Assembly: GCA_009712635.1 (NCBI GenBank)
Contig: WASS01000005.1
Coordinates: forward strand, 1 to 64,000
Length of the DNA: 64,000 nt
Direction of reading: 5' to 3'
Origin: Hungatella sp.
GTDB lineage: Bacteria > Bacillota > Clostridia > Lachnospirales > Lachnospiraceae
Part shown: piece by piece, positions 24,055 through 32,308 of the stretch
How the letters are laid out: every line of letters begins with the position of its first letter
Position numbering within the stretch: the first letter of the stretch is position 1
The notes under the pieces: generated by a model
Databases searched by the model: none
The model's input: only the letters and a program-made list of their open reading frames with translations
What the model was told of the DNA's origin: nothing
Translations under genes and position numbers: made by a program

Positions 24055-25737
24055 ATGGAACGAAAATGGTGGAAAGAGGCAATTGTATATCAGATCTATC
24101 CCAGAAGTTTTAAAGACAGCAACGGAGATGGGATCGGCGACTTAAATGGGATCAGACAGAAGCTTTCTTATTTAAAACTATTAGGAATTGATGTAATCTG
24201 GCTGTCACCTGTCTATCAATCTCCCAACGATGATAATGGATATGACATTAGTGATTACAAAAAGGTTATGGATGAGTTCGGAACCATAAATGATTTTGAT
24301 GATTTGTTAAAAGAGGCCCATGAAAACGGAATCAAAATTATTATGGACCTGGTTGTAAATCATACTTCTGATGAGCATCCGTGGTTTCTGGAGAGCCGGA
24401 GCAGCAGGGAAAATCCTTACCGTGATTATTACATCTGGAGAGAGGGAAAGGGAGAGAAAGATCCGCCCAATAACTGGGGTTCCTGCTTTGGTGGTTCTGC
24501 ATGGGAAAAGGATGAGAAAACCGGCATGTATTACCTGCATTTGTTCTCTCCAAAGCAGCCGGATTTAAACTGGGAAAATGAGGCTGTCAGAAATGAAGTT
24601 TATGAAATGATGGACTGGTGGTGCAGAAAAGGTATCGATGGGTTTCGAATGGATGTAATCAGTATGATATCCAAAACCCCCTCTTTTCCAGACGGTGAAG
24701 TGAAAGGAGGGCTTTATGGGGATTTTTCACCTTACGCAGTCCATGGACCAAAGGTTCATACTTATCTGAAAGAAATGAATGAAAAGGTTTTGTCTAAGTA
24801 TGATTTGATGACAGTCGGTGAGACTGCAGGGGTTACAGTGGAGGAAGCCAGAAAATATGCAGGTTCCGGAGAAAAGGAATTAAATATGGTCTTTCACTTT
24901 GAACATGTGGAGGGAGACGGAGAACTGCTAAAGTGGACGGATAAAAAGCCGGATCTGCTGCGGTTAAAACGCATACTCTCCAGATGGCAGGAGGAGCTGG
25001 GAGACGATGCCTGGAACAGTTTATACTGGGATAATCATGACCAGCCAAGAGCCGTTTCCCGATTTGGCGACGACAGCAGCCGTTACAGAGAGGTTTCTGC
25101 CAAGATGCTGGCAACCTGCCTCCATATGATGAGAGGGACTCCTTATATTTATCAGGGAGAGGAATTGGGGATGACCAATTATCCATTTACAGAAATTTCT
25201 CAGTTTCGGGATATTGAGAGTCTGAATGCTTATAAAGAACTTATAGGAAAAGGCCTTGTAAACCATGAAACCATGATGAGGTATTTACGGTGCAAAAGCA
25301 GGGATCATGCAAGGACTCCCATGCAGTGGAATGATGGCCGGGAGGCGGGATTTACCGATGCAGTACCATGGATATCTGTAAATCCTAATTATATTGAAAT
25401 TAATGCGGAAAAAGAACTGGAAGATGAAAACTCTGTGTTTCATTATTACAGGAAGCTGATTAAGCTTCGGAAGAATTATGAGATTATTGTTTATGGAAAT
25501 TATGAACTGATTATGAAAGAGGATACCCGGGTATTTGCCTATGTGCGAAGTCTGGGAGATGAACGGCTGCTGGTGGTTTGCAATTTTTCTGATGAGGAGG
25601 CAGCCGTATCCTTACCCGAAGAATTTTTTAAGGAAGATGCAACGTGTCTGATTCATAACTACAATGACTCTTTGCAACAAAGACAAAGCCGGCTGTTACC
25701 GTATGAAGCGGCAGCCTATTACCTGCATAAGAAATAA
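24055..25737 (+). CDS. GH13 alpha-glucosidase, oligo-1,6-glucosidase type
   Basis: The 560-residue cytoplasmic enzyme has the GH13 barrel with A-I-V-Y-Q-I-Y-P-R-S-F near the start, region I D-L-V-V-N-H, nucleophile Asp200 in G-F-R-M-D-V, acid/base Glu256 in V-G-E-T and transition-state stabiliser Asp329 in D-N-H-D-Q. The residue after the nucleophile is Val201; in yeast and Bacillus enzymes Val there goes with alpha-1,6 activity and Thr or Ala with alpha-1,4 activity. It is therefore predicted to cut isomaltose-type bonds. It is 16 nt after the permease gene and followed by a paralogue 18 nt downstream. Confidence 0.93.
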   Translation: MERKWWKEAIVYQIYPRSFKDSNGDGIGDLNGIRQKLSYLKLLGIDVIWLSPVYQSPNDDNGYDISDYKKVMDEFGTINDFDDLLKEAHENGIKIIMDLVVNHTSDEHPWFLESRSSRENPYRDYYIWREGKGEKDPPNNWGSCFGGSAWEKDEKTGMYYLHLFSPKQPDLNWENEAVRNEVYEMMDWWCRKGIDGFRMDVISMISKTPSFPDGEVKGGLYGDFSPYAVHGPKVHTYLKEMNEKVLSKYDLMTVGETAGVTVEEARKYAGSGEKELNMVFHFEHVEGDGELLKWTDKKPDLLRLKRILSRWQEELGDDAWNSLYWDNHDQPRAVSRFGDDSSRYREVSAKMLATCLHMMRGTPYIYQGEELGMTNYPFTEISQFRDIESLNAYKELIGKGLVNHETMMRYLRCKSRDHARTPMQWNDGREAGFTDAVPWISVNPNYIEINAEKELEDENSVFHYYRKLIKLRKNYEIIVYGNYELIMKEDTRVFAYVRSLGDERLLVVCNFSDEEAAVSLPEEFFKEDATCLIHNYNDSLQQRQSRLLPYEAAAYYLHKK

Positions 25738-25755
25738 CCTGAATGGAGAAATGAA

Positions 25756-27423
25756 ATGAAAAAACAATGGTGGCATGATAAGGTTGCCTATCAGATCTAT
25801 CCGAAAAGCTTTCTCGATACCAACGGAGATGGGATCGGAGATTTAAGAGGCGTGATTTCAAAACTGGATTACTTAAAGGAGCTTGGTATCGATATTATCT
25901 GGCTTTCCCCTATCTATCAGTCTCCCTTTGCAGATCAGGGATATGATATTTCCGATTACTATGAGATTGATCCCCGGTTCGGCACCATGGAGGATTTGCA
26001 GGAACTGATTGATGAAGCAAAAAAAAGAAATCTCTATATCATTCTTGATCTGGTGGTAAACCATTGCTCCGATGAACATGAATGGTTTCAGAAAGCCTTA
26101 AAAGATCCGAAAGGCGAATATGGTGATTATTTTTACATCAGAGAAGGAAAAGATGGGAAAGAGCCTTCCAATATCCGATCCTATTTCGGAGGAAGTGCAT
26201 GGGAACAGATCGGGAATACCGGCCTTTATTACCTTCACCTTTTCCATAAAAAGCAGCCGGATCTAAACTGGGAAAACCCTGTGGTGCGAAAAGAAATTTA
26301 CGACATGATAAACTGGTGGCTGAAAAAAGGAATTGCAGGATTTCGGATTGATGCCATTATGAATATTAAAAAGGCTCTTCCTTTTCATGATTATGAGCCT
26401 GATCGGGAAGACGGACTGGCGGACTGCAGGCTGATGCTAAATGAAAATGAGGGCGTTATGGATTTTTTAAAGGAAATGCGGGACGCCACCTTTCAAAAAT
26501 ACGATGCCTTTACCGTGGGTGAAGTTTTTAATGAGAAAAAGGAAGAACTGTGTGATTTTATAGGGGAAGACGGATGCTTTTCCAGCATCTTTGATTTCAG
26601 CCAGACTGTATTCGGGGCAAGTGAAAAAGGCTGGTATGACAATGGCCCTGTTACTCCCGACGATTACAGAAAGTGTTGCTTTGACAGCCAGGATAGAGCG
26701 GAGGGGATCGGCTTTCTTTCTAATATCATTGAAAACCACGATGAGCCAAGGGGGGTAAGCAGATATATTCCTGAGGGAGAGAGTTCCGATGCTGCAAAAA
26801 AAATGCTGGCAGCTTTGTATTTTCTGTTAAAGGGAATGCCCTTCATCTATCAGGGGCAGGAAATTGGTATGGAGAATGTGGTCTTTGAAAGCATTGACCA
26901 GTATGACGACATTTCCACATTAGAAGAATACCAGGTGGCAATTGAAAATGGTTTGTCAAAGGAACAGGCTTTGGAGGCTGTAAAGCGCTACAGCCGGGAT
27001 AATGCAAGGGTACCCTTCCAATGGGACGACAGTGAGAATGCAGGATTTACCTCAGGAACAGCCTGGCTTCCAGTCAGTAAGGACTATCCAGCCATTAATC
27101 TGCAACATCAGTCAGAAGATCCTGATTCCGTTTTTCATTTTTACAAAAAGCTGATTGCCCTAAGAAAGAATGAGGAATATAAAGATACCCTTGTTTACGG
27201 CCAGCTGATACCTGCATATTTAGAAATGGAACGGCTGATGGCCTACTATAGAAACGGGGAACATGAGAAGATTCTTGTCATAGGAAACTTTAAAAAGGAC
27301 GAACAGGAAATAGATCTGGAAGAACCGTACCGTAAAATCCTGCTTAATAATTACGATACGGTCATAGAAACTGGAAAGAAGTTATTACTAAAGGGATATC
27401 AGGTGCTGGTACTGTTATTTTAG
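25756..27423 (+). CDS. GH13 alpha-glucosidase, second tandem paralogue
   Basis: This gene encodes 555 residues, similar throughout to the preceding enzyme. The triad is Asp199 in G-F-R-I-D-A, Glu256 in V-G-E-V and Asp329 in E-N-H-D-E. The residue after the nucleophile is Ala200 instead of Val, which suggests a different linkage preference (alpha-1,4 or alpha-1,2/1,1 type rather than 1,6). No signal peptide is present, so it acts inside the cell. Trehalose-6-phosphate hydrolase is an alternative subfamily, but there is no PTS gene nearby. The gene ends the operon at a large hairpin shared with the convergent gene. Confidence 0.92.
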   Translation: MKKQWWHDKVAYQIYPKSFLDTNGDGIGDLRGVISKLDYLKELGIDIIWLSPIYQSPFADQGYDISDYYEIDPRFGTMEDLQELIDEAKKRNLYIILDLVVNHCSDEHEWFQKALKDPKGEYGDYFYIREGKDGKEPSNIRSYFGGSAWEQIGNTGLYYLHLFHKKQPDLNWENPVVRKEIYDMINWWLKKGIAGFRIDAIMNIKKALPFHDYEPDREDGLADCRLMLNENEGVMDFLKEMRDATFQKYDAFTVGEVFNEKKEELCDFIGEDGCFSSIFDFSQTVFGASEKGWYDNGPVTPDDYRKCCFDSQDRAEGIGFLSNIIENHDEPRGVSRYIPEGESSDAAKKMLAALYFLLKGMPFIYQGQEIGMENVVFESIDQYDDISTLEEYQVAIENGLSKEQALEAVKRYSRDNARVPFQWDDSENAGFTSGTAWLPVSKDYPAINLQHQSEDPDSVFHFYKKLIALRKNEEYKDTLVYGQLIPAYLEMERLMAYYRNGEHEKILVIGNFKKDEQEIDLEEPYRKILLNNYDTVIETGKKLLLKGYQVLVLLF

Positions 27424-27438
27424 TCAGATAGAATCTCC

Positions 27439-27488
27439 CCGGATTTTATCAACTGACTGCCATAGAGGCGTCAGTTGATAAGATCCGG
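27439..27488. terminator. Large bidirectional hairpin between convergent genes
   Basis: CCGGATTTTATCAACTGAC (27439-27457) pairs with 27470-27488 over 19 positions with a single A/G exception, and GCC/GGC pairs at the tip. The right arm is the last codons and stop of the minus-strand binding-protein gene. There is no long T run. Confidence 0.7.
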
Positions 27489-28535
27489 GTAAATATCCGA
27501 TGCAAGCTGTTCTACTCCGTCTAAAATCTGATAACTATAACCCCAGAACTGACTAAAGTCTATAATGTATATCTGCTTGTTCAAAACTGCAGAAAGTGAC
27601 TGAAGTGCAGGCATCTTATAAATTTCTTCCACGGATTTTTCTGCCTCCGGGCCCCCGTCGTAACGAGAAATCAATAGAACATCAGGATTGGTTGACACAA
27701 GCTGTTCCAGTGTGATCTCACCGGCTGCATTTTTAAAAGCATTGTCCAGATTTATCATATTCAACGCATCATTCTGAAAGGTATCAGAGGTTGCAGAATA
27801 GACGGAAAGGTCTCCATCGCTGTAGGATACATAGGCATAAGTAAGCTGGGGCACAACTCCTGAGAGTGTATCGGTTAAGTGATTAATTCTGGAATGCAGG
27901 CTGTCTGCAAATACGGAAGCCTGATCCTGTACACTGAATATTCTGCCAATCTCTTCTATATCCTGAAACAAAGCGTCAACGGTTGCACCACGTTTGCAGG
28001 TGTTAAAGATGTAAGTTTTGATTCCCAAAGAGTTTAATTCATCAACGCTTCCCACACCCCATTCTGCATCCGCAAACAAGTCACCACGTCCAATGATCAA
28101 ATCCGGATTCGCTCCCAGAGCTACTTCTTTTCCAACATAACCATTGGCCAGTACGGGGATTTTTAAGAATTCTTCGGCAATATCTTCAGAGATCTCACCG
28201 TAAAGAGCGGCGACACCTGCCATAGTGTCTGTCAAACCCAGACGGATCAGCAGTTCTGCTGTGGACTGGTTGTTGGCGACCACACGTGTGGGAGCTGCTT
28301 CAAAAACCTGCTGCCTGGATGTCCAGTTGCCGTCATTGATGCTATAATTGGACACGGTTAAGGGATAGGAGACGGAACTGGACTGCTGGTTCGACTGAGA
28401 ATCCACAGTCTCCGTTTTTTGAGTTGTGTTTTCCGGATTGGAAGAGGCAGAGCTGGAGGTACATCCAACTAATCCTGCAACCATAAGAACAGACAGCGAT
28501 ATGCCTGCAAAATGCTTTTTCCAAATAATATTCAA
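27471..28535 (-). CDS. Iron/haem/cobalamin-type ABC binding lipoprotein
   Basis: The 354-residue product has a lipoprotein signal ending in L-V-G-C (Cys at about residue 25) and a Ser/Gln/Thr-rich tether. The body is the BtuF/FepB-type two-lobed fold with a helical backbone: A-N-P-D-L-I-I-G-R-G-D is the usual segment near the hinge, and S-T-N-P-D-V-L-L-I marks the second lobe. It delivers a siderophore, haem or corrinoid to a FecCD-type permease, and exactly such a permease and ATPase are encoded divergently. Its promoter carries the same dyad as theirs. The ligand cannot be decided from sequence. Confidence 0.9.
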   Translation of the reverse strand: MNIIWKKHFAGISLSVLMVAGLVGCTSSSASSNPENTTQKTETVDSQSNQQSSSVSYPLTVSNYSINDGNWTSRQQVFEAAPTRVVANNQSTAELLIRLGLTDTMAGVAALYGEISEDIAEEFLKIPVLANGYVGKEVALGANPDLIIGRGDLFADAEWGVGSVDELNSLGIKTYIFNTCKRGATVDALFQDIEEIGRIFSVQDQASVFADSLHSRINHLTDTLSGVVPQLTYAYVSYSDGDLSVYSATSDTFQNDALNMINLDNAFKNAAGEITLEQLVSTNPDVLLISRYDGGPEAEKSVEEIYKMPALQSLSAVLNKQIYIIDFSQFWGYSYQILDGVEQLASDIYPDLIN

Positions 28536-28561
28536 TTGTGTTTCTCCTTTTCAGATTGTTG

Positions 28562-28613
28562 GTTAGTAATAGCTAACTAAAAAAGTATACTGTAAAAACA
28601 CTAGATTTGTCAA
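28562..28613 (-). promoter_or_regulatory. Promoter and operator of the binding-protein gene
   Basis: On the minus strand TTGACA (28613-28608) and TATACT (28589-28584) are 18 nt apart. Just downstream of the -10 is the dyad GTTAG-N6-CTAAC (28562-28577), extended to about 8-bp imperfect arms. The same dyad is found at the divergent promoter. GTTAG/CTAAC halves resemble those of DtxR/IdeR-family metal-repressor sites, although the spacer differs. Confidence 0.7.
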
Positions 28614-28657
28614 CCTGTTTTCCATGGTTTCACCTGATTGTTAAAATGATGATTGTG

Positions 28658-28710
28658 TTGACAGTTGTATTGAGGTATGATATATTGAAATGCGGTTAGA
28701 AAAGACTAAC
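28658..28710 (+). promoter_or_regulatory. Promoter and operator of the FecCD permease operon
   Basis: TTGACA (28658-28663) and TATATT (28681-28686) are separated by 17 nt. The dyad GTTAG-N6-CTAAC (28695-28710) covers the expected transcription start, in nearly the same register as on the other strand. Confidence 0.75.
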
Positions 28711-28754
28711 TTATAGATTTTTAATAAATATGTTAATTACTAAGGAGCATCAGC

Positions 28755-29858
28755 ATGAAGACACGAAGCAGCATAACTGCAGGAAATAGAAAAAAAGAGA
28801 ATATCCAGCATAAGGCATTTGTACCGTTGGTCATCGCCCTGATCGTTTTTATTGTATTTTCAGTCGGTTGTTCGGTGTCCATTGGGCAAGTGCCTATCTC
28901 TCTTAATGATACGTTTCAGATTCTGCTTTATAAGATATCCGGAATGAGATTTGGCTCATTAGAAGGGCTTTCCACGGCCTCTTTTGCGGATATTATATGG
29001 CACATTCGTCTGCCCAGAGCGCTGATGTCAATGCTGGTTGGAATCGGGCTTTCGCTATGCGGCGCGGTAATGCAGGCTTCCGTACAAAATCCGCTGGCAG
29101 ACCCTTACATATTGGGGATTTCCTCAGGAGGTGCTTTAGGCGCTACCTTTGCTATTTTACTGGGGTTTGGCTTTCCTGGAGTACTGGGCCAGATGGGGGT
29201 TGCCGTCTGGGCATTTGCAGGGGCATTTGGAGCCGCTGTCCTGGTGATGGTTATCGCTCACATGGGAGGGAAGATTACTTCTGCCAAGCTGGTGCTTACA
29301 GGCATGGTGATCAATGCGCTGTGTAGTGCGTTTTCTAATTTTATTATCTATTTTGCAAATAATGCGGAAGGAATTAAGACAGTCACTTTCTGGACCATGG
29401 GAAGTATTGCGTCAGCAACATGGGAGAAGCTTCCTTTAGCAGCAATCAGTATCGGAATAGCGGTTGTGTTTTTCTTAACCCAGTTTCGGGTGCTCAACAC
29501 CATGCTGTTAGGGAGTGAAGCAGCTGTCACGCTGGGCATTTCCTTAAACCGTTATCTTCGCATTTATATGATGGTTTGTGCATTCGTTACGGGAATTATA
29601 GTTTCCAGCTGTGGCACCATCGGTTTTGTTGGATTAATTATTCCTCATATTGTCAGAGGGGTGGTGGGAACAGATCATAAAAGACTGATTCCGGCTTCTG
29701 CTTTGTTTGGAGCTGCCTTTCTCATCTGGGCTGATGTATTTTCACGTACCTTGATTCATCAGAGTGAGCTGCCCATTGGCATTATTACTTCCATGATCGG
29801 AGCTCCCATGTTTATGTATATGCTAATGAAAAAAGGATATGGATTTGGAGGAAAATAA
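28755..29858 (+). CDS. FecCD-type ABC permease
   Basis: The 367-residue membrane protein has about ten hydrophobic segments and family motifs I-R-L-P-R-A-L (about residue 87), Q-N-P-L-A-D-P-Y-I-L-G-I-S-S-G-A (about 112-128, with S-S-G-G here) and the ATPase-contact loop G-T-I-G-F-V-G-L-I-I-P-H (about 287-298). It transports siderophores, haem or corrinoids and would work as a homodimer with the ATPase encoded next. It is in the metal-responsive divergent locus described by the shared promoter dyads. Confidence 0.95.
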   Translation: MKTRSSITAGNRKKENIQHKAFVPLVIALIVFIVFSVGCSVSIGQVPISLNDTFQILLYKISGMRFGSLEGLSTASFADIIWHIRLPRALMSMLVGIGLSLCGAVMQASVQNPLADPYILGISSGGALGATFAILLGFGFPGVLGQMGVAVWAFAGAFGAAVLVMVIAHMGGKITSAKLVLTGMVINALCSAFSNFIIYFANNAEGIKTVTFWTMGSIASATWEKLPLAAISIGIAVVFFLTQFRVLNTMLLGSEAAVTLGISLNRYLRIYMMVCAFVTGIIVSSCGTIGFVGLIIPHIVRGVVGTDHKRLIPASALFGAAFLIWADVFSRTLIHQSELPIGIITSMIGAPMFMYMLMKKGYGFGGK

Positions 29859-29859
29859 G

Positions 29860-30651
29860 GTGGATCTTCAGGCAAATAACATGATCGTTACGTTATCCAA
29901 TACTGATATTGTAAAGGATATTTCAATTAAAGTACAAGATAAACAGTTTGTTGGATTAATAGGACCCAATGGCTGTGGAAAGTCCACGCTGCTCAAAAGT
30001 ATTTACAAGGTCATAAAGCCCAGGCAGGGCAGTATTTACCTGGGTGATCTGGATGTGGTGAAATCAGATCCCAAGTCGGTTTCCCGTATTATGGGTGTTG
30101 TCGGTCAGTTTAATGATCTTAGCTTTGATTTTACCGTTCAGGAAATGGTCCTTATGGGAAGGACTCCTCACAAAAAGTTTATGGAGGGCGATTCTGAGGA
30201 GGATTATAAAATTGTCAGAGCTGCACTGGAACAGGTCAGCTTATCCGGATATGAAAATCGCAGCTACCTTACCTTGTCGGGAGGTGAAAAACAGCGTGTC
30301 ATACTGGCTCGTGCCCTGGCACAGCAGCCCTCCTTTCTGGTTATGGATGAGCCCACCAATCATCTGGATATTAAATACCAGCTGCAGATTTTATCCATTG
30401 TAAAGAGAATGAATGTTGGTACCCTGGCTGCTCTGCATGATCTGGAGCTCGCTGCTGAATACTGTGATTATCTTTACGTAATGAAGCAGGGAAAAGTGAT
30501 TTCCCATGGAACTCCTATGGAGGTACTGACCAGGCAGCTGATCGGAGAGGTTTATGATGTGGAGTGCGAGATTTATACCAATCCCATTACAGGGGAGTTA
30601 AGCATTGCCTATCTGCCGGTAACCATGCATTGTGGGGAAGATAGAAAATAA
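29860..30651 (+). CDS. ABC transporter ATPase of the FecE/BtuD type
   Basis: This gene encodes 263 residues from GTG 29860, chosen because GGAGG (29847-29851) is 8 nt upstream; an ATG at 29839 overlaps the permease gene and lacks a good site. Walker A is G-P-N-G-C-G-K-S-T, the signature is L-S-G-G-E-K-Q-R, Walker B is F-L-V-M-D-E-P-T-N-H-L-D, and the switch His is in A-A-L-H-D-L. It energises the FecCD permease encoded immediately upstream. Confidence 0.94.
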   Translation: MDLQANNMIVTLSNTDIVKDISIKVQDKQFVGLIGPNGCGKSTLLKSIYKVIKPRQGSIYLGDLDVVKSDPKSVSRIMGVVGQFNDLSFDFTVQEMVLMGRTPHKKFMEGDSEEDYKIVRAALEQVSLSGYENRSYLTLSGGEKQRVILARALAQQPSFLVMDEPTNHLDIKYQLQILSIVKRMNVGTLAALHDLELAAEYCDYLYVMKQGKVISHGTPMEVLTRQLIGEVYDVECEIYTNPITGELSIAYLPVTMHCGEDRK

Positions 30652-30676
30652 AATAGAAATATGATCCATAGGGACG

Positions 30677-30737
30677 TTGACATCGATTCCATGGAGGAAT
30701 ATAATAAATTCAGGGGTATATACGTTGGTATATGCCC
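30677..30737 (+). promoter_or_regulatory. Consensus promoter and adjacent dyad for the Cys-rich regulator gene
   Basis: TTGACA (30677-30682) and TATAAT (30700-30705) are 17 nt apart, a full sigma-A consensus. Right after it, GGGTATATAC (30714-30723) and GTATATGCCC (30728-30737) form a dyad with one mismatch around GTTG, followed by TTTT. At the transcription start it could be an autoregulatory operator, or an attenuator hairpin. Confidence 0.75.
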
Positions 30738-30770
30738 TTTTGTATATTATGACATAGGAGGAAACGATTC

Positions 30771-31304
30771 ATGAGTGATAAAAAATCAGATAATCTTCAT
30801 TGTCCCTGCTGTAAACGTCACTGTTCCATTGATGATCTTCACTGCAGCAAAGGTAAGGTCTATGCAAAATCATTAAAGCGGAAAGAAGAGGCCAGCCAGC
30901 AGCAAACTGAAAACGATGAACCGTCTTTTAACAGAATTCTTCTTGCCTATAAATTTGGGTTTCACCGGCTGTTTGGTCAGAAGGAGAAAGAGTTAGGCGG
31001 TAAGAAATTAAGAGCACTGGTAATGGGAGTATTGTTCCAGACAGATGGAAAGACTGTAGCAGAACTGGAATCAGAAACGGGAATCAAAAATGAGAAGCTG
31101 AAGGAATGTCTGGAAAAACTGGAAAAAAAGGAATATATGAAAAAGAAAACCCAGCCAGAGGGATTATGTCAGTATACTCTTTCGGATAAAGGAACAAAAG
31201 CGGCAGAAGAATTTATAACGGGTGGAGACAAAGAAGTACTGACCCGCCTGGAAAAAGAAGAAAGAGACCAGCTGGAACGATTATTAAGGAAATTATTACC
31301 ATAG
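30771..31304 (+). CDS. Winged-helix (MarR-like) protein with Cys-rich N-terminus
   Basis: This is a 177-residue protein. Residues 11-29 hold a compact metal-binding-type motif: C-P-C-C-x3-H-C, then seven residues, H-C-x2-G-K. A Gln/Glu-rich linker follows. Residues 55-150 look like a winged helix-turn-helix (V-A-E-L-E-S-E-T-G-I as the likely recognition region, then Y-T-L-S-D-K-G as the wing), and the C-terminus is a charged helix ending L-L-R-K-L-L-P. The Cys cluster could bind zinc, iron or an Fe-S cluster and so act as a sensor. It directly follows an iron/haem-type uptake operon but has its own consensus promoter, so a link to metal homeostasis is plausible. I do not recognise a characterised member. 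Confidence 0.72.
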   Translation: MSDKKSDNLHCPCCKRHCSIDDLHCSKGKVYAKSLKRKEEASQQQTENDEPSFNRILLAYKFGFHRLFGQKEKELGGKKLRALVMGVLFQTDGKTVAELESETGIKNEKLKECLEKLEKKEYMKKKTQPEGLCQYTLSDKGTKAAEEFITGGDKEVLTRLEKEERDQLERLLRKLLP

Positions 31305-31384
31305 AAAAAGTTAATATTGATTCCACCATTTATCTCAATAATTGTCCGACATGTGCACAAGAAATGTAAAAAAACACGTTTATG

Positions 31385-31430
31385 TTTGCAGTTTTCATCA
31401 GATGTGATACAATGATTGTATGACAACATG
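31385..31430 (+). promoter_or_regulatory. Promoter of the GntR gene with autoregulatory dyad
   Basis: TTTGCA (31385-31390) and TACAAT (31408-31413) are 17 nt apart. The -10 lies in the perfect 7-1-7 dyad ATACAAT-g-ATTGTAT (31407-31421), continuing into ATTGTATGACA (31415-31425), which also begins the operator of the importer operon at 35105. Confidence 0.7.
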
Positions 31431-31471
31431 AAAGATTTAGACTAAAAACATAAATAAAAGGAGTGAATTAA

Positions 31472-32167
31472 ATGGAAGAACTTTCCAGAATTCCCATTGT
31501 ACAGCAGGTTGTAAACAGCATGAAGGATTTTATTGCAGCAGATGGAATTTTGGTTGGGCAGAAATTGCCTACAGAAAAGGAGTGGTGTGAGAAGCTGACC
31601 GTTGGCAGAGGGACAGTCAGAGAAGCATTCCGCATTCTGGAGGCCAGGGGGCTGGTAGAGATTAAGCCTGGTCGGGGAGCATTTCTGGTCAGCAAAAAGG
31701 AATTGGGTCAGGAAGAACTGGCTGAGTGGTTTCTTAAAAATGAAGTTGAATTAAAGGATTATATTGAGGTAAGAAGTGCAGTGGAGCCCCTGTGTGCGAG
31801 AATTATAGCCAAACGGGCGACAGATGGGGAGTTAGAGCAGATTGAACGAACCCATTTCCGGTTTATCCGGGCTGTGGAAGAGAATGATTTTGCGGGTATG
31901 GCAAAGTATGATGAACGGCTGCACCGTCAGATTGTGGAGGCCAGTAAAAACAAAATGCTCATTTTTATGAGCAAAAAAATTGATGAGTGCATTCGTGATT
32001 TTCGGCTGAGAACGTTTCAGGTTCCTCAGAATGCCCAGAACGCGATCCGGGCACACCATAACATTGTGGAAGCGTTAAAGGCACGGGATGAAGAAGTAGC
32101 AGAACTTTATGCCAAACGCCATATTTCATTGATTAACACAGATATGAATGTAATTATAAAACGATAA
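31472..32167 (+). CDS. GntR-family regulator, FadR/FCD subfamily
   Basis: The 231-residue protein has a GntR winged helix (residues 8-75; L-P-T-E-K-E-W-C-E-K-L-T-V-G-R-G-T-V-R-E-A is the recognition region) and an all-helical FCD effector domain (about 90-225) with the usual Asp/His metal-binding positions (Y-D-E-R-L-H, and R-A-H-H-N-I near the end). FCD regulators respond to sugar acids, carboxylates and sugars. Its promoter contains half-sites identical to the operator in front of the ribose-type importer at 35234, so it most likely represses that operon and itself. Confidence 0.93.
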   Translation: MEELSRIPIVQQVVNSMKDFIAADGILVGQKLPTEKEWCEKLTVGRGTVREAFRILEARGLVEIKPGRGAFLVSKKELGQEELAEWFLKNEVELKDYIEVRSAVEPLCARIIAKRATDGELEQIERTHFRFIRAVEENDFAGMAKYDERLHRQIVEASKNKMLIFMSKKIDECIRDFRLRTFQVPQNAQNAIRAHHNIVEALKARDEEVAELYAKRHISLINTDMNVIIKR

Positions 32168-32219
32168 TAGAACTGGCAAAATTTCTGCCAAAATTGTGGA
32201 ATTTTGTCAGTATATTAAC

Positions 32220-32262
32220 GTTGCATTTTCATCAATATGTGATACAATGCAACATGTATAAA
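32220..32262 (+). promoter_or_regulatory. Second copy of the GntR-type promoter, before the small membrane protein
   Basis: GTTGCA (32220-32225) and TACAAT (32243-32248) are 17 nt apart. The stretch from TTGCA through TTTTCATCA, TGTGATACAATG and CAACATG is almost the same as at 31386-31430, but lacks the ten bases ATTGTATGAC. The half-site ATACAATG is therefore kept while the second half is altered. Confidence 0.6.
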
Positions 32263-32308
32263 GAAGTATGGGGAAAATGGAAAAATACCTGCAGCGGGAG
32301 GAACTACA

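Noticed and set aside
28614-28754. Cobalamin or other riboswitch upstream of the FecCD permease gene
   Set aside because: Only about 60 nt separate the predicted transcription start from the start codon, and no B12-box or other conserved riboswitch core is visible.
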